The translations under genes and the position numbers were made by a program. This document shows positions 15,608 through 23,815 of a DNA stretch of 23,914 nt, one piece after another; position 1 is the first letter of the stretch; every line of letters begins with the position of its first letter. The notes beneath the pieces are model-generated. The model searched no databases. It was not told the DNA's origin and worked only from the letters and a program-made list of their open reading frames with translations. The stretch covers positions 1 to 23,914 of the forward strand of contig JBGGME010000076.1 in assembly GCA_041288195.1 (NCBI GenBank), given 5' to 3'. Source of the stretch: AWTP1-13 sp041288195 (GTDB lineage Bacteria > Pseudomonadota > Alphaproteobacteria > Rhizobiales > Hyphomicrobiaceae).

Positions 15608-16363
15608 ATGATCGACGTGGAAACGATCGTCTATGGCTACGTCGACGGCGCCTCGCTGCTTGCCGATCTGGCGCGGCCAGCCGGGAAGGCACCGCTGCCG
15701 CTCGTGCTGTCGGTGCACGGCGGGCGCTGGTACTACGGCACGCGCCGCGACACGGGCGCAATCGATGTCAGGCAGTGGGCCGGTTTCGGCTTCGTCGCCA
15801 TGAGCATCGACTACCGGCTCGTCACCTGCACGCCGGCTCCCGCATGCTACCAGGACATGCTCTGCGCCATCCGCTGGGCCCATGCCAATGCCGAGGCCTA
15901 CGGCATCGAAACGAGCCGCATCTTCCTGATCGGCATGTCCGCCGGCGGACACATGGTCTCTCTGGCGGCCACCCTGGGCGAGGGCAAATTCCCGAGATCC
16001 GGCGGGTGGGACGACTATCCGACAGCCTTCCGCGCGGCGATCTCGGTATCGGGTTGCTACGACCTCGTGAAGCTCGACTGGGGCGCCGGCTGGGTGCCGC
16101 CCGGGGAGCCGTTCCCCACTGCGCGCGAGTACGCCTCACCCCTGCGTCATGTTCATGCCGGCTGCCGGCCGCTTCTGCTGCTGCATTCCGACGATGATCC
16201 CTCGATACCGATCGAGCAGGTGCTGCGCATGCAGGCCGCGCTGGAACGCGCCGGCGCGCCGCACCAGTTCGTGCGCTACCGTGATCGCGGCCACATGTTC
16301 ATCACCGAGGAGGTGATCGCCCAATCCCGCAAGTTCATCGCCGATCAGCTGACCAACGCGTGA
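15608..16363 (+). CDS. Alpha/beta hydrolase, esterase-like (BD-FAE / carboxylesterase type)
   Basis: A 251-residue cytoplasmic hydrolase with the complete catalytic set: oxyanion motif HGG at residues 37-39, nucleophile Ser111 in the elbow GMSAGG, Asp196 or Asp197 in HSDDDPSIP, and His229 in RGHMF. The fold matches small esterases related to kynurenine formamidase and BD-FAE enzymes; likely substrates are esters or amides of small molecules, not determinable here. No signal peptide is visible. It starts 13 bp after the NHLP-like gene, with AGGA upstream, so the pair forms a coupled operon and the hydrolase may act on, or together with, that protein or its ligand. It converges with corC after 12 bp. 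Confidence 0.88.
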   Translation: MIDVETIVYGYVDGASLLADLARPAGKAPLPLVLSVHGGRWYYGTRRDTGAIDVRQWAGFGFVAMSIDYRLVTCTPAPACYQDMLCAIRWAHANAEAYGIETSRIFLIGMSAGGHMVSLAATLGEGKFPRSGGWDDYPTAFRAAISVSGCYDLVKLDWGAGWVPPGEPFPTAREYASPLRHVHAGCRPLLLLHSDDDPSIPIEQVLRMQAALERAGAPHQFVRYRDRGHMFITEEVIAQSRKFIADQLTNA

Positions 16364-16375
16364 CCGGCCGCGCGA

Positions 16376-17695
16376 TTACCCGGCCTCCATGGCGTCGCTC
16401 TCGTGGGTGGTGCGGGGGCGCTTCGCTGTCGCGCTCAGCGGCTTGATGCGGATCGCAGTGATCTTGTTGCGGTTCTTGCGCAGGATCTCGAAGCGGTAGT
16501 CGTAGAAGGTGAAGATCTGGCCGGGCTCGGGGATGGTCTGGGCCTCGTGGATGACGAGGCCGGCAATGGTGGTGGCCTCCTCGTCGGGCAGGTCCCAGTC
16601 CATCTGCCGGTTGAGGTCGCGCACGGCCACCGTGCCATCGACGTTGACGGAGCCGTCGGCCTGGACGCGGATGCCGATGTCGCCGACGTCGTGCTCGTCG
16701 GCGATCTGACCCACGATCTCCTCCAGGATGTCCTCGAGCGTGATGAGGCCCTGCACCTCGCCGTACTCGTCAACCACCAGCGCCAGCTGGGCCTTGCGCT
16801 TCAGGAACTCGTTGAGCTGGTCGGTGACGGAGGTCGTATCGGGCACAAACCACGGCTGCGCGGCAAGCCTCGGCAGATCGAGCTTCGCCGCGTCCCAGCC
16901 GTTGCGCGCCAGCTCCACGAGCAGGTCCTTGGTATGCAGGACGCCGACGATGTTGTCGGGCTCGTCCTTCCACAGGGGGATGCGCGTGTGCTGGCTCTTG
17001 ACCACATCGTCGATCACTTTCTGCGCGGGGTCGTCGATGTCGATGGTCTGCATCTTCGTGCGATGCACCATGATGTCGAGCACCTGCAGGCTTCGCAGGT
17101 CCAGCACGCCGCCGAGCATCGCCGCGTCGCCCTTGGCGACGGCGCCGCCGATGGTCTTGAGCTCGATGGTGCCGCGGATCTCTTCATGCGCGGCGAGAAT
17201 GTTGGCGGCATCGTCCAGGCCGCTCGGCGTGAGCTTGAGGAACTGGCGCACGATGAACTGGATGGCAGCCGTGAACGGGGTCAAGAGCAGGATGATCACG
17301 CGCATGATCGGCGCGACAAACAGGGCGGCACGGTCGGCAAAAGCCAGCGCGTAGGTCTTGGGCAGCACCGCCGCGAAGATCACGATGAGCAGCGTCATGA
17401 TCCCCGTCGCATAGGCGACGCCCGCCGGGCCGATGACGATGACGGCGAGACCCGAGGCCAGCGCAGCGGCCAGCACGTCGACCAGCGTATTGCCGAGCAG
17501 CACCGCGCCGATCATCTTCTCGGGCTGCCGCAGCAGCCGGTTGACGAGGCGCGCACGCACGTTGCCTTCCTGCTCGAGGGCATGCATGCGCGCCCGCGAG
17601 GCGGCGGTCAGCGCCGTCTCGCTGCCGTTGAAGAAGGCCGACAGGACGAGCAGCGCGATGATGGCTGCGATAATGATCGCGATATCGAGTGGCAT
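16376..17695 (-). CDS. HlyC/CorC-family membrane protein with CNNM and CBS domains
   Basis: A 439-residue inner membrane protein. An N-terminal DUF21/CNNM part has four hydrophobic segments (about residues 4-22, 62-90, 94-112 and 123-148), with the NGSETALTAASRARM motif after the first. A CBS pair follows (about 205-330, with DEPDNIVGVLHTKDLLVEL and LALVVDEYGEVQGLITLEDILEEIVG). A CorC/HlyC domain ends the protein (about 345-425). Homologues are linked to magnesium or cobalt efflux and often carry a misleading hemolysin label. MPLDIAIIIA at 17695 is preferred to the upstream frame opening at 17746. It lies downstream of aroK-aroB, an order common in Hyphomicrobiales, but a 129-bp gap separates it from aroB. 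Confidence 0.92.
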   Translation of the reverse strand: MPLDIAIIIAAIIALLVLSAFFNGSETALTAASRARMHALEQEGNVRARLVNRLLRQPEKMIGAVLLGNTLVDVLAAALASGLAVIVIGPAGVAYATGIMTLLIVIFAAVLPKTYALAFADRAALFVAPIMRVIILLLTPFTAAIQFIVRQFLKLTPSGLDDAANILAAHEEIRGTIELKTIGGAVAKGDAAMLGGVLDLRSLQVLDIMVHRTKMQTIDIDDPAQKVIDDVVKSQHTRIPLWKDEPDNIVGVLHTKDLLVELARNGWDAAKLDLPRLAAQPWFVPDTTSVTDQLNEFLKRKAQLALVVDEYGEVQGLITLEDILEEIVGQIADEHDVGDIGIRVQADGSVNVDGTVAVRDLNRQMDWDLPDEEATTIAGLVIHEAQTIPEPGQIFTFYDYRFEILRKNRNKITAIRIKPLSATAKRPRTTHESDAMEAG

Positions 17696-17805
17696 GGGCG
17701 TTCGGTGTCTTCCGCTGACTGCGCCAATACTACCCCGGCAGTGCAAACAAGGGCTTGCCGCGCGGGATAGGGCCGCATCTGCAACGATAGCACGACCGTC
17801 AAGTT

Positions 17806-17819
17806 CCCGCGGAGGCGGG
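17806..17819 (-). terminator. Small hairpin in the aroB-corC gap
   Basis: CCCGC-GGAG-GCGGG lies just after the aroB stop. The stem is only 5 bp and no T-run follows, so this is a weak candidate for an aroB terminator. The rest of the 129-bp gap shows no clear promoter for corC. Confidence 0.25.
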
Positions 17820-17824
17820 TGCGC

Positions 17825-18991
17825 TCAGCGGTCGATCTGGCCGGCCAGGAACTCGCGTACGGTGTCGGAGGCGACATCGCGGGTGATGAAGGCCTCGCCG
17901 ATGCCGCGCACCAGAATGAGGGTCAGTTTGCCGGCGCGCACCTTCTTGTCCTGGCCCATGATGTTCATGAGCGCTGCCGCGTCCGGCTCCCCGCCGCCCG
18001 GGATCTCGCCGATGCGGGTCGGCAGGCCCAGCCCGGCGAAATGCGTCTCGACGCGGGCGACGCTGTTGTTGCCGATCAGCCCCAACTGCTCCGAGATGCG
18101 AAACGCCAAGCAGATGCCGATGGCGATGGCTTCACCGTGCAGGAGACGGTCGGAGAAGCCGGCCCAGGCCTCGAGCGCATGTCCGAACGTGTGGCCGAGG
18201 TTGAGCAGCATGCGGTCGCCGGTCTCCGTCTCGTCGCGGGCGACAATGTCGGCCTTGCCCTGCACGGCCACGGCGATTGCATGTGTCAGGGCCGCAGGCT
18301 CCCGCGCGAAGACGGCTGCCGCATTGCTCTCCATCCAGCCGAAATACTGCGCATCGCCGAGGAGCCCGAACTTGGCGGCCTCGACGTAGCCGGCGCGAAA
18401 CTCGCGCGCCGGCAGGGTGGCCAGCGCATCGATGTCGGCGAGCACGAGGCTCGGCTGGTGGAAGGCCCCGACGAGGTTCTTGCCTTGGGGCGTATTGATG
18501 CCGGTCTTGCCGCCGACCGAGGAGTCGACCTGTGCCAGCAGCGTGGTCGGAACCTGCACGAAACGCATGCCGCGTCGCACGATACTTGCGGCGAAGCCGG
18601 CGAGATCGCCGACAACGCCACCTCCGAGCGCGATCACGAGATCGCCGCGCTCGAGGCGCATCTCGAGCAACCGCTCCGACAGCCGCGCCAGCACCGGGAA
18701 GCTCTTGGTCCCCTCGCCGGGCGCCACCACCTCCGTCTCGGCGCGAAGGCCGGCGGCTCCCAGGCCGGCCTGGAGGCGCGCGAGCTGGCCGGCGGCTGCC
18801 ACGTTGGCATCCGTGACGATGCCGCACCGGACACCGCCGAGCCTACTCTCGATGAGCCCGCCTGCCGCATCGATCAGGCCGGGTCCGATCAGCACCTCGT
18901 AGGAGCGGCTGCCGAGCGCGACTTGGATCGTGGCGCGCGCCCCGGACGCTTGCGAGCTTGCGGCGGATCCCGACGTGCGTTCCGCACTCAT
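17825..18991 (-). CDS. aroB: 3-dehydroquinate synthase
   Basis: Converts DAHP to 3-dehydroquinate, the second step of the shikimate pathway to aromatic amino acids. The 388-residue product shows the NAD-binding GDLVIALGGGVVGDLAGF (116-133), the VPTTLLAQVDSSVGGKTGIN stretch (148-166), and the three zinc ligands Glu204 (GYVEAAK), His267 (NLGHTFGH) and His285 (LLHGEA). It begins with an 18-residue Ser/Ala-rich extension before the first strand. Its ATG overlaps the aroK stop (ATGA), so translation is coupled. The aroK-aroB pairing is widespread in Proteobacteria, which strengthens both calls. Confidence 0.97.
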   Translation of the reverse strand: MSAERTSGSAASSQASGARATIQVALGSRSYEVLIGPGLIDAAGGLIESRLGGVRCGIVTDANVAAAGQLARLQAGLGAAGLRAETEVVAPGEGTKSFPVLARLSERLLEMRLERGDLVIALGGGVVGDLAGFAASIVRRGMRFVQVPTTLLAQVDSSVGGKTGINTPQGKNLVGAFHQPSLVLADIDALATLPAREFRAGYVEAAKFGLLGDAQYFGWMESNAAAVFAREPAALTHAIAVAVQGKADIVARDETETGDRMLLNLGHTFGHALEAWAGFSDRLLHGEAIAIGICLAFRISEQLGLIGNNSVARVETHFAGLGLPTRIGEIPGGGEPDAAALMNIMGQDKKVRAGKLTLILVRGIGEAFITRDVASDTVREFLAGQIDR

Positions 18992-19632
18992 GGTGCCTCG
19001 CCCAACGACGCGGGCGTTCCGGACTCCTGGCCGGGCGCGGACGTCAATATGGGGCTTGTCGCCAAGGCGTCGATGATCTCGCCCACAATGGTATCGTGCG
19101 GCAGATCGCGGCTCTCCACCGTAATGTCGGCGGTGGCGTAGATCGGGTAGCGCGCCTCCATCAGCTCGCGCATGACACGCTCGGGGTCCTTCTCCAGCAG
19201 CGGCCGGTTGTTGCGCTTGAGCACCCGGCGCATGAGCACGCTCAACTCGGCCTTGAGCCAGATGGAGATTCCGGACCGTCGAATGCTCTCGCGCGTCTCG
19301 GCCAGCATCAGCGCTCCGCCGCCCGTAGCCAGCACCTGCGGCCCGCCGCTCAGCAGGCGCGCGATCACCTTGCGCTCGCCTTCGCGGAAGTAGGGCTCGC
19401 CATGCTCCTTGAAGATGTCGGTGATGGGTTTGCCGGCTGCGCGCTCGATCTCCTCGTCGGCATCGACGAACGGCAATTCGAGGCGGGTCGCCAGCCGACG
19501 GCCGACGGCCGACTTGCCACTGCCCGGCATCCCGACCAGCACGAGCGAGCGCGAGCCGAGCTGCATGCGGATGCCGGCGAGCGCTTCGGGCTGGACCTCT
19601 TCGCTTTTGCCTCGTTGCCCGAATCGGACCAT
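18988..19632 (-). CDS. aroK: Shikimate kinase
   Basis: Phosphorylates shikimate at the 3-OH with ATP. The 214-residue product carries the P-loop GMPGSGKS (34-41), the FVDADEEIE motif with shikimate-binding Asp59, the FREGE Arg83, and the GGG turn at 104-106. NNRPLLEKDP and the lid region follow. It has about 25 residues before the first strand and a 20-residue tail, longer than E. coli AroK but usual in Alphaproteobacteria. ATG 19632 is favoured by GAGGA five bases upstream over the longer frame to 19821, which would overlap the divergent small gene. It is the first gene of aroK-aroB. Confidence 0.95.
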   Translation of the reverse strand: MVRFGQRGKSEEVQPEALAGIRMQLGSRSLVLVGMPGSGKSAVGRRLATRLELPFVDADEEIERAAGKPITDIFKEHGEPYFREGERKVIARLLSGGPQVLATGGGALMLAETRESIRRSGISIWLKAELSVLMRRVLKRNNRPLLEKDPERVMRELMEARYPIYATADITVESRDLPHDTIVGEIIDALATSPILTSAPGQESGTPASLGEAP

Positions 19633-19728
19633 CTGTTCCTCGTCTGCCAGCGGCAAGCACTGCCGCATATGCCACGTGGCCGGCGTTTCGTTTGGTTTTT
19701 CAGAGCCTTGCGGAGACCCTGCGCCGAT

Positions 19729-19765
19729 CGGTCGGATCGACCGCCGGCTCCTTCGGCGACACAAT
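19729..19765 (+). promoter_or_regulatory. Candidate promoter for the small membrane protein gene
   Basis: TCGACC (19737-19742), 17 bp, then CACAAT (19760-19765) give a possible plus-strand promoter with a start near 19772. A perfect inverted repeat CGGTCG-GAT-CGACCG (19729-19743) overlaps the -35. Both matches are modest. The 182-bp gap to aroK must also hold the aroK promoter, which I could not place. Confidence 0.35.
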
Positions 19766-19814
19766 AGCGTCACGTTGAGTGGGGAACATACCTGCCAGGG
19801 AGCAGCTTCGCCAC

Positions 19815-19958
19815 ATGCCAAGCCTATTCCGGTTTCTCGTTGTCGCGGGGATCTTGGGCGCGGTCGTGTTCGGCGGATTGTACGCGATGCAGTCCTTTTT
19901 CGAGCCCGTGCCGAAGGAGACGGCCACGCCGGTGCCGGGGATCAAGGTGCGCCGCTAG
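19815..19958 (+). CDS. Small single-pass membrane protein, 47 aa
   Basis: A short frame encoding MPSLFRFLVVAGILGAVV, one hydrophobic helix (about residues 4-25), then FFEPVPKETATPVPGIKVRR. This layout (basic start, one membrane span, a Glu-Pro turn and a short polar tail) matches a small conserved protein I recall next to xerD in Hyphomicrobiales, often labelled hypothetical or wrongly histidine kinase. It ends with TAG 40 bp before the exported-protein gene and lies divergent to aroK. The ribosome binding site (GGGAG, 12 bases upstream) is far away. Function unknown; conserved position and protein-like composition support that it is real. Confidence 0.72.
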   Translation: MPSLFRFLVVAGILGAVVFGGLYAMQSFFEPVPKETATPVPGIKVRR

Positions 19959-19998
19959 CTGCGGCGAGGCCTAGAGACGGCGTCGTCGCCGAGCATTC

Positions 19999-21786
19999 AT
20001 GCGCATTGCCCGATCAGCGATCTCGACGTGGCTGGCCTTGCTGGCCTTGGCTATCGGCTGCGCGGAGCTTCACCCAGCCGTCGCTCAGGAAAGTTGGAAT
20101 CCCTTCAAGTCCCAAAGCGAGCGTGAGCGAAACCGCCGCCCGCGCGCCGACGACGGCGCCACGCCATCGCCGCCGCTGCCGCGTGAGCGGCCCACCGTAC
20201 CGGCCAGCGAGCAGCCGCTGCCGCGACCGCCCGCGCGCGGCGGCGTGGAGCGCAGCGAGCTCGCGCCGATCATGGCGCCGGATACGTCGGGCTTGCCGCT
20301 GGAGCTGTGGCGCGGGCTCGACCTGAAAACGCTGGAGGGGCTGCTGGCCGGCCTCGAGCTGCCGCCGCGCTCTCCGGCCATCCACCAGCTCTGGCGGCGC
20401 CTGCTGCTCTCCACTGCGACCCCGCCTGCGGGAGCGCCCAATGACGAGCACTTCGTTGCTCTTCGCCTCGAGGCGCTCTATCGCTCCGGGCTCCTCGAGG
20501 ATATGGATGCCGTCCTCAAGGACCTCCCGGCGCCCGGTCCCGTCGTCGAGATGCTGCGCGCCCGCCGCGATATCGGCCTCGGCCAGCGCGAGACGGGCTG
20601 CCAGACGATCAAGGCGCTCGCCGCTCCGAGCTCTCGCCTGCCTGGCCGCCTCAAGGGTGAGACGCAACTCCTGGCCGGCTACTGCGCCGCGGTTGCGGAC
20701 GATGCTCACGGCGCCGGCCTCGCGGTCGAGCTTGCCCGCGAGGAGGGCGTCGAGGCCGAGCTGCCCTTGGCGGTGCTGGCGGCCCATGCCGCGGGCGACA
20801 AGCCGAGGCTCACCCTGCCCAAGCGCGTGTTGCTGCTCGACTACCGGTTCCTGGAGCTGCTGGGGCCACTCGACCCCACGCGCATCTTCGACAAGGCCGA
20901 GCCCGCGCTTCTGGTGACGCTGGCCGGCGATCCCCAATCGGACCTGCGCCTGCAAATCGCGGCTGCCGAGGCGGCATTGAAGGCGAACGCCCTGTCGCCC
21001 GCAGCCGTCGCCAAGCTGTACCGCAGCCTGTCCCTGTCCGGCAGGGCGGCCGCCGATCCGGCGGCGCCGGGCACCGATCCGCTGTTGCGGCGGGCGCTGT
21101 TCTTCCAGGCTGCCGAGGTTGCCCGCGCGCCGGGACAACGTGCGCGCTTCCTGCAGGCCATCATCGAGGATGCGCGCAGATCGGGCTCGTTCCTGCAGAC
21201 GGCAGCCGTCGTGGCACCGCTGCTGGCGGGAGTGCAGCCCTCGCGGGAGCTTTCGCCATATGCGCAGGGTCTTGTCGAGATGTCGCTCGCAGCCGGCGAG
21301 TTCTCCCAGGCGCGGCAATGGGCGGAGAGCGCGGATCTGTGGCCCTGGGTGGCGCTGGTCGATATCGCCGATCCCGAGCGCCGCGGCGGCCGGTTGCGCT
21401 CGCTCGGCGCGATCGAGGACTTGGCTGTTCGCGGGCGCTTGGGCCCGGAGGCGCTGCACAAGCTCGCGACCGTGCTCGACGCGCTCGATATCGATGTGCC
21501 GATCCAGATTTGGGATGCGGCCAACCGAACGCCGCAGTCCTCGAGCGGTTACCTGCCGGAGACCGGCATCCTGGCCGACCTTGCGCAATCTTCGCGCCGC
21601 AACGATGCCGGCCGCACCATCCTGCTCGTGATGCGCACGCTGGGTCCCGGCGGGCCCGACGGCGCCAACCTGCTGGCGCTCGGCGATGCGATCCGGGCGC
21701 TCAAGCGCCTCGGTCTCGAAGCGGACGCCCGCCGGCTGGGGTTGGAGGCGCTGCTACCGGTCTGGCCGCGCGCGGCGGCCAACTGA
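19999..21786 (+). CDS. Exported protein of unknown function, xerD-linked
   Basis: I do not recognise a named domain in this 595-residue protein. The start has a hydrophobic signal (about residues 8-22) and a good cleavage site AVA|QE after residue 29; the sequence AIGC just before could instead serve as an imperfect lipobox at Cys21. Next comes a Pro/Arg/Glu-rich linker (about 31-85), then a long Ala/Leu-rich helical body with paired-helix periodicity resembling a TPR-like solenoid, ending in a cytoplasm-neutral tail. It would act in the periplasm or at the outer membrane. The gene sits 40 bp after the small membrane protein and 13 bp before xerD, so the three may be co-transcribed. Long hypothetical proteins at this position are known in Hyphomicrobiales. 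Confidence 0.82.
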   Translation: MRIARSAISTWLALLALAIGCAELHPAVAQESWNPFKSQSERERNRRPRADDGATPSPPLPRERPTVPASEQPLPRPPARGGVERSELAPIMAPDTSGLPLELWRGLDLKTLEGLLAGLELPPRSPAIHQLWRRLLLSTATPPAGAPNDEHFVALRLEALYRSGLLEDMDAVLKDLPAPGPVVEMLRARRDIGLGQRETGCQTIKALAAPSSRLPGRLKGETQLLAGYCAAVADDAHGAGLAVELAREEGVEAELPLAVLAAHAAGDKPRLTLPKRVLLLDYRFLELLGPLDPTRIFDKAEPALLVTLAGDPQSDLRLQIAAAEAALKANALSPAAVAKLYRSLSLSGRAAADPAAPGTDPLLRRALFFQAAEVARAPGQRARFLQAIIEDARRSGSFLQTAAVVAPLLAGVQPSRELSPYAQGLVEMSLAAGEFSQARQWAESADLWPWVALVDIADPERRGGRLRSLGAIEDLAVRGRLGPEALHKLATVLDALDIDVPIQIWDAANRTPQSSSGYLPETGILADLAQSSRRNDAGRTILLVMRTLGPGGPDGANLLALGDAIRALKRLGLEADARRLGLEALLPVWPRAAAN

Positions 21787-21799
21787 CGATGCGGGAACC

Positions 21800-22753
21800 A
21801 TGACGACCGCAGCCCTGCAGCCGGTCGAGGCCTTCCTCGAAATGCTCGCTGCCGAGCGCGGCGCAGCTCGGAATACGCTCGAGGCCTACCGGCGGGACCT
21901 CGAGGATTTTATCGGCTACGTCGAGAGGGCGGGACGGTCGCTTCCGGCTGTCGGACCGGCCGATATCGGCGCCTATCTGCGAGAGCTGTCGCAAGCCGGC
22001 CTGGCGCCAGCCTCCAGGGCGCGGCGGTTGTCGGCGCTGCGCCAGCTTTTCAAATTCCTGGCGGCGGAGGGCGTGATCGCCGAGGACCCAGCGCAGGGGT
22101 TTGCCGGCCCGAAGAAAGCCCGCGCGCTGCCGAAGACGCTGTCCGTTGCCGAGGTCGACCGCCTGATCGAGGCCGCGCACCGTCGTACCGAGGTCGCAAA
22201 AGGGCGTGACCGCGTGCGGGCGCTGCGCCTGCACGCCCTGATCGAGACGCTCTACGCCACGGGGTTGCGGGTGTCTGAGCTGGTGACGTTGCCGCGATCG
22301 GTCCTGACAGGGGATGGCCGCGTGCTCACGGTCAAGGGCAAGGGTGGCCGCGAGCGCATCGTGCCGCTCACGCCGGCCGCGCGCGCCGCACTCGACCGCT
22401 ACCTCAACGTCGGGCAGGCCGACGACGGGTTCGCGCCGATGGTGCGGACCCGGTGGCTCTTCGCCTCCCGCGGTGCGGAGGGCCACATCACCCGGCAGCG
22501 TCTGGGCCAGGACCTGAAGGAGCTGGCCGAGGAGGCTGGTCTCGACCCCGAGCGCGTGTCGCCGCACGTGCTGCGGCACGCCTTCGCCAGCCATCTGCTC
22601 GACCGCGGCGCCGACCTGCGCTCGGTGCAGCAGCTGCTCGGCCACGCCGACATCTCCACCACGCAGATCTATACGCACGTGCTGGAGGAGCGGCTGAAGA
22701 AGCTGGTCTTCGAGCACCACCCGCTGGCGGCCCGCAAACCCGGCACCGTGTGA
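21800..22753 (+). CDS. xerD: Tyrosine recombinase XerD
   Basis: A site-specific recombinase that, with XerC, resolves chromosome dimers at dif. The 317-residue protein has the SAM-like N-terminal core-binding domain (about 6-95) and the catalytic domain with all expected residues: Arg157 (GLRVSE), Lys181 (KGKGGRER), His256 and Arg259 (HVLRHAFASHL), His282 (GHADIST) and the nucleophile Tyr291 (TQIYTHV). XerD rather than XerC is inferred from sequence style (HVLRHAFASHLL, ADLRSVQQLLGHADISTTQIYTHV) and the alphaproteobacterial aroK-xerD context. The ATG at 21800 follows the upstream gene by 13 bp; the longer frame from 21686 overlaps that gene and is rejected. Chromosomal housekeeping context argues against a phage integrase. 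Confidence 0.92.
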   Translation: MTTAALQPVEAFLEMLAAERGAARNTLEAYRRDLEDFIGYVERAGRSLPAVGPADIGAYLRELSQAGLAPASRARRLSALRQLFKFLAAEGVIAEDPAQGFAGPKKARALPKTLSVAEVDRLIEAAHRRTEVAKGRDRVRALRLHALIETLYATGLRVSELVTLPRSVLTGDGRVLTVKGKGGRERIVPLTPAARAALDRYLNVGQADDGFAPMVRTRWLFASRGAEGHITRQRLGQDLKELAEEAGLDPERVSPHVLRHAFASHLLDRGADLRSVQQLLGHADISTTQIYTHVLEERLKKLVFEHHPLAARKPGTV

Positions 22754-22793
22754 AAGCCTTGCGGCCGACCGTCGTGGCTGGCCAATGTAGCGC

Positions 22794-23735
22794 ATGACAG
22801 CGATCTCGAGCGCACGCGCCATCCTCATTGCGGGCCCGACGGCCAGCGGCAAGTCGGGCTTGGCGTTGCGGCTTGCCGAGGAGCTCGGCGGGGTCGTCAT
22901 CAATGCCGACAGCATGCAGGTCTACCGCGAGCTCGCGATCCTGACGGCGCGCCCACCGCCATCGGAGCTGGCGCGCGCGCCGCATGCTCTCTACGGCTTC
23001 GTCAGTGGCGCCGAGCCCTATTCGGCCGGGCGCTATGCCGCCGATGCCGCGCACGCCATCGGCGAGGCGAGGAGCCGCGGCCGCATCCCCATCATCGTCG
23101 GCGGAACCGGCCTCTATTTCAAAGTGCTGCTCGAAGGTCTCTCCCCGGTGCCGGCGGCAGACCCTGCCGTACGCGCCTATTGGCGGGCGCAGGCTGCGAC
23201 ACGGCCGGCCACAGAGCTGCACGCGATCCTGGCCAAGCGCGATCCGGTGACCGCCGCGCGGTTGATGCCGACCGACCCGCAGCGCATCGTGCGCGCGCTC
23301 GAGGTACTCGAAAGCACTGGGCGCTCCCTGGCGGACTGGCAAATTGAGCCCGGCAAGCCCGTGCTTGCGGAAAGGGAGACCGTGCGGCTCCTGGCGTGGC
23401 CGGAGCGCACGCTGCTGGCGGAGGCCATCGACACCCGCTTCGACGCGATGATGAAGGCGGGCGCACTCAGAGAGGTGCGCAGCCTCTTGAGCCTCGGCCT
23501 GTCCACGGAGCTGCCGATCATGCGCGCCCTCGGAGTGGCTCCACTCGCCGCGCACGTGGCCGGGCGCCAGTCGCTGGATGCGGCAATTGGGGCGGCCAAG
23601 ACGGAGACCCGGCAATACGCCAAGCGGCAGCTGACTTGGCTCAAGAGAAATATGATGTCGTGGAACCGCCTGAATTCGCAACAAACGAAAACATTCGTGG
23701 CATCAAACATATCATTTAGTGACAGTAGCAGTTGA
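22794..23735 (+). CDS. miaA: tRNA dimethylallyltransferase
   Basis: Adds a dimethylallyl group to A37 of tRNAs that read codons starting with U. The 313-residue protein has the P-loop GPTASGKS (14-21), INADSMQVYRE (36-46), the VGGTGLYFKVLLEGL segment near 102, the DPQRIVRALEVLESTGRSL region and the C-terminal ETRQYAKRQLTWLKR. The last 28 residues after LKR are Ser/Asn/Thr-rich and encoded by DNA clearly richer in A and T than the rest, which may reflect the promoter of the next gene embedded there. It follows xerD by 40 bp on the same strand. Confidence 0.96.
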   Translation: MTAISSARAILIAGPTASGKSGLALRLAEELGGVVINADSMQVYRELAILTARPPPSELARAPHALYGFVSGAEPYSAGRYAADAAHAIGEARSRGRIPIIVGGTGLYFKVLLEGLSPVPAADPAVRAYWRAQAATRPATELHAILAKRDPVTAARLMPTDPQRIVRALEVLESTGRSLADWQIEPGKPVLAERETVRLLAWPERTLLAEAIDTRFDAMMKAGALREVRSLLSLGLSTELPIMRALGVAPLAAHVAGRQSLDAAIGAAKTETRQYAKRQLTWLKRNMMSWNRLNSQQTKTFVASNISFSDSSS

Positions 23736-23760
23736 CCCGCAAGGATCTTGCCCCTAGTTG
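23732..23760 (+). promoter_or_regulatory. Candidate ilv promoter
   Basis: TTGACC (23732-23737), a 17-bp spacer and TAGTTG (23755-23760) give a possible promoter whose -35 overlaps the miaA stop. The start would be near 23767. The preceding AT-rich miaA end could act as an UP-like element. The -35 is good, the -10 weak. Confidence 0.45.
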
Positions 23761-23763
23761 TTT

Positions 23764-23792
23764 GCCGCCGCCGCGTCGCGCTGCTGGGCGGC
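23764..23792 (+). other. Hairpin in the ilv leader
   Basis: GCCGCC (23764-23769) pairs with GGCGGC (23787-23792) over a 17-nt loop that contains further GC pairing, then CCCTTCTT. It could be a miaA terminator or an attenuator stem, but no leader peptide with Ile, Leu or Val codons is present between 23736 and 23815. Confidence 0.25.
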
Positions 23793-23815
23793 CCCTTCTT
23801 GTCACGGAGTTTTCG

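Noticed and set aside
16403..17770. A 455-codon plus-strand frame opposite the CorC-like gene.
   Set aside because: The translation is rich in Asp, Gly, His and Arg with no membrane or enzyme pattern, while the minus strand shows clear CNNM and CBS domains.
21800..22753. Tyrosine recombinase as a sign of an integrated element.
   Set aside because: All features fit chromosomal XerD: length, motifs and housekeeping neighbours. No tRNA, att repeats or phage genes are nearby.
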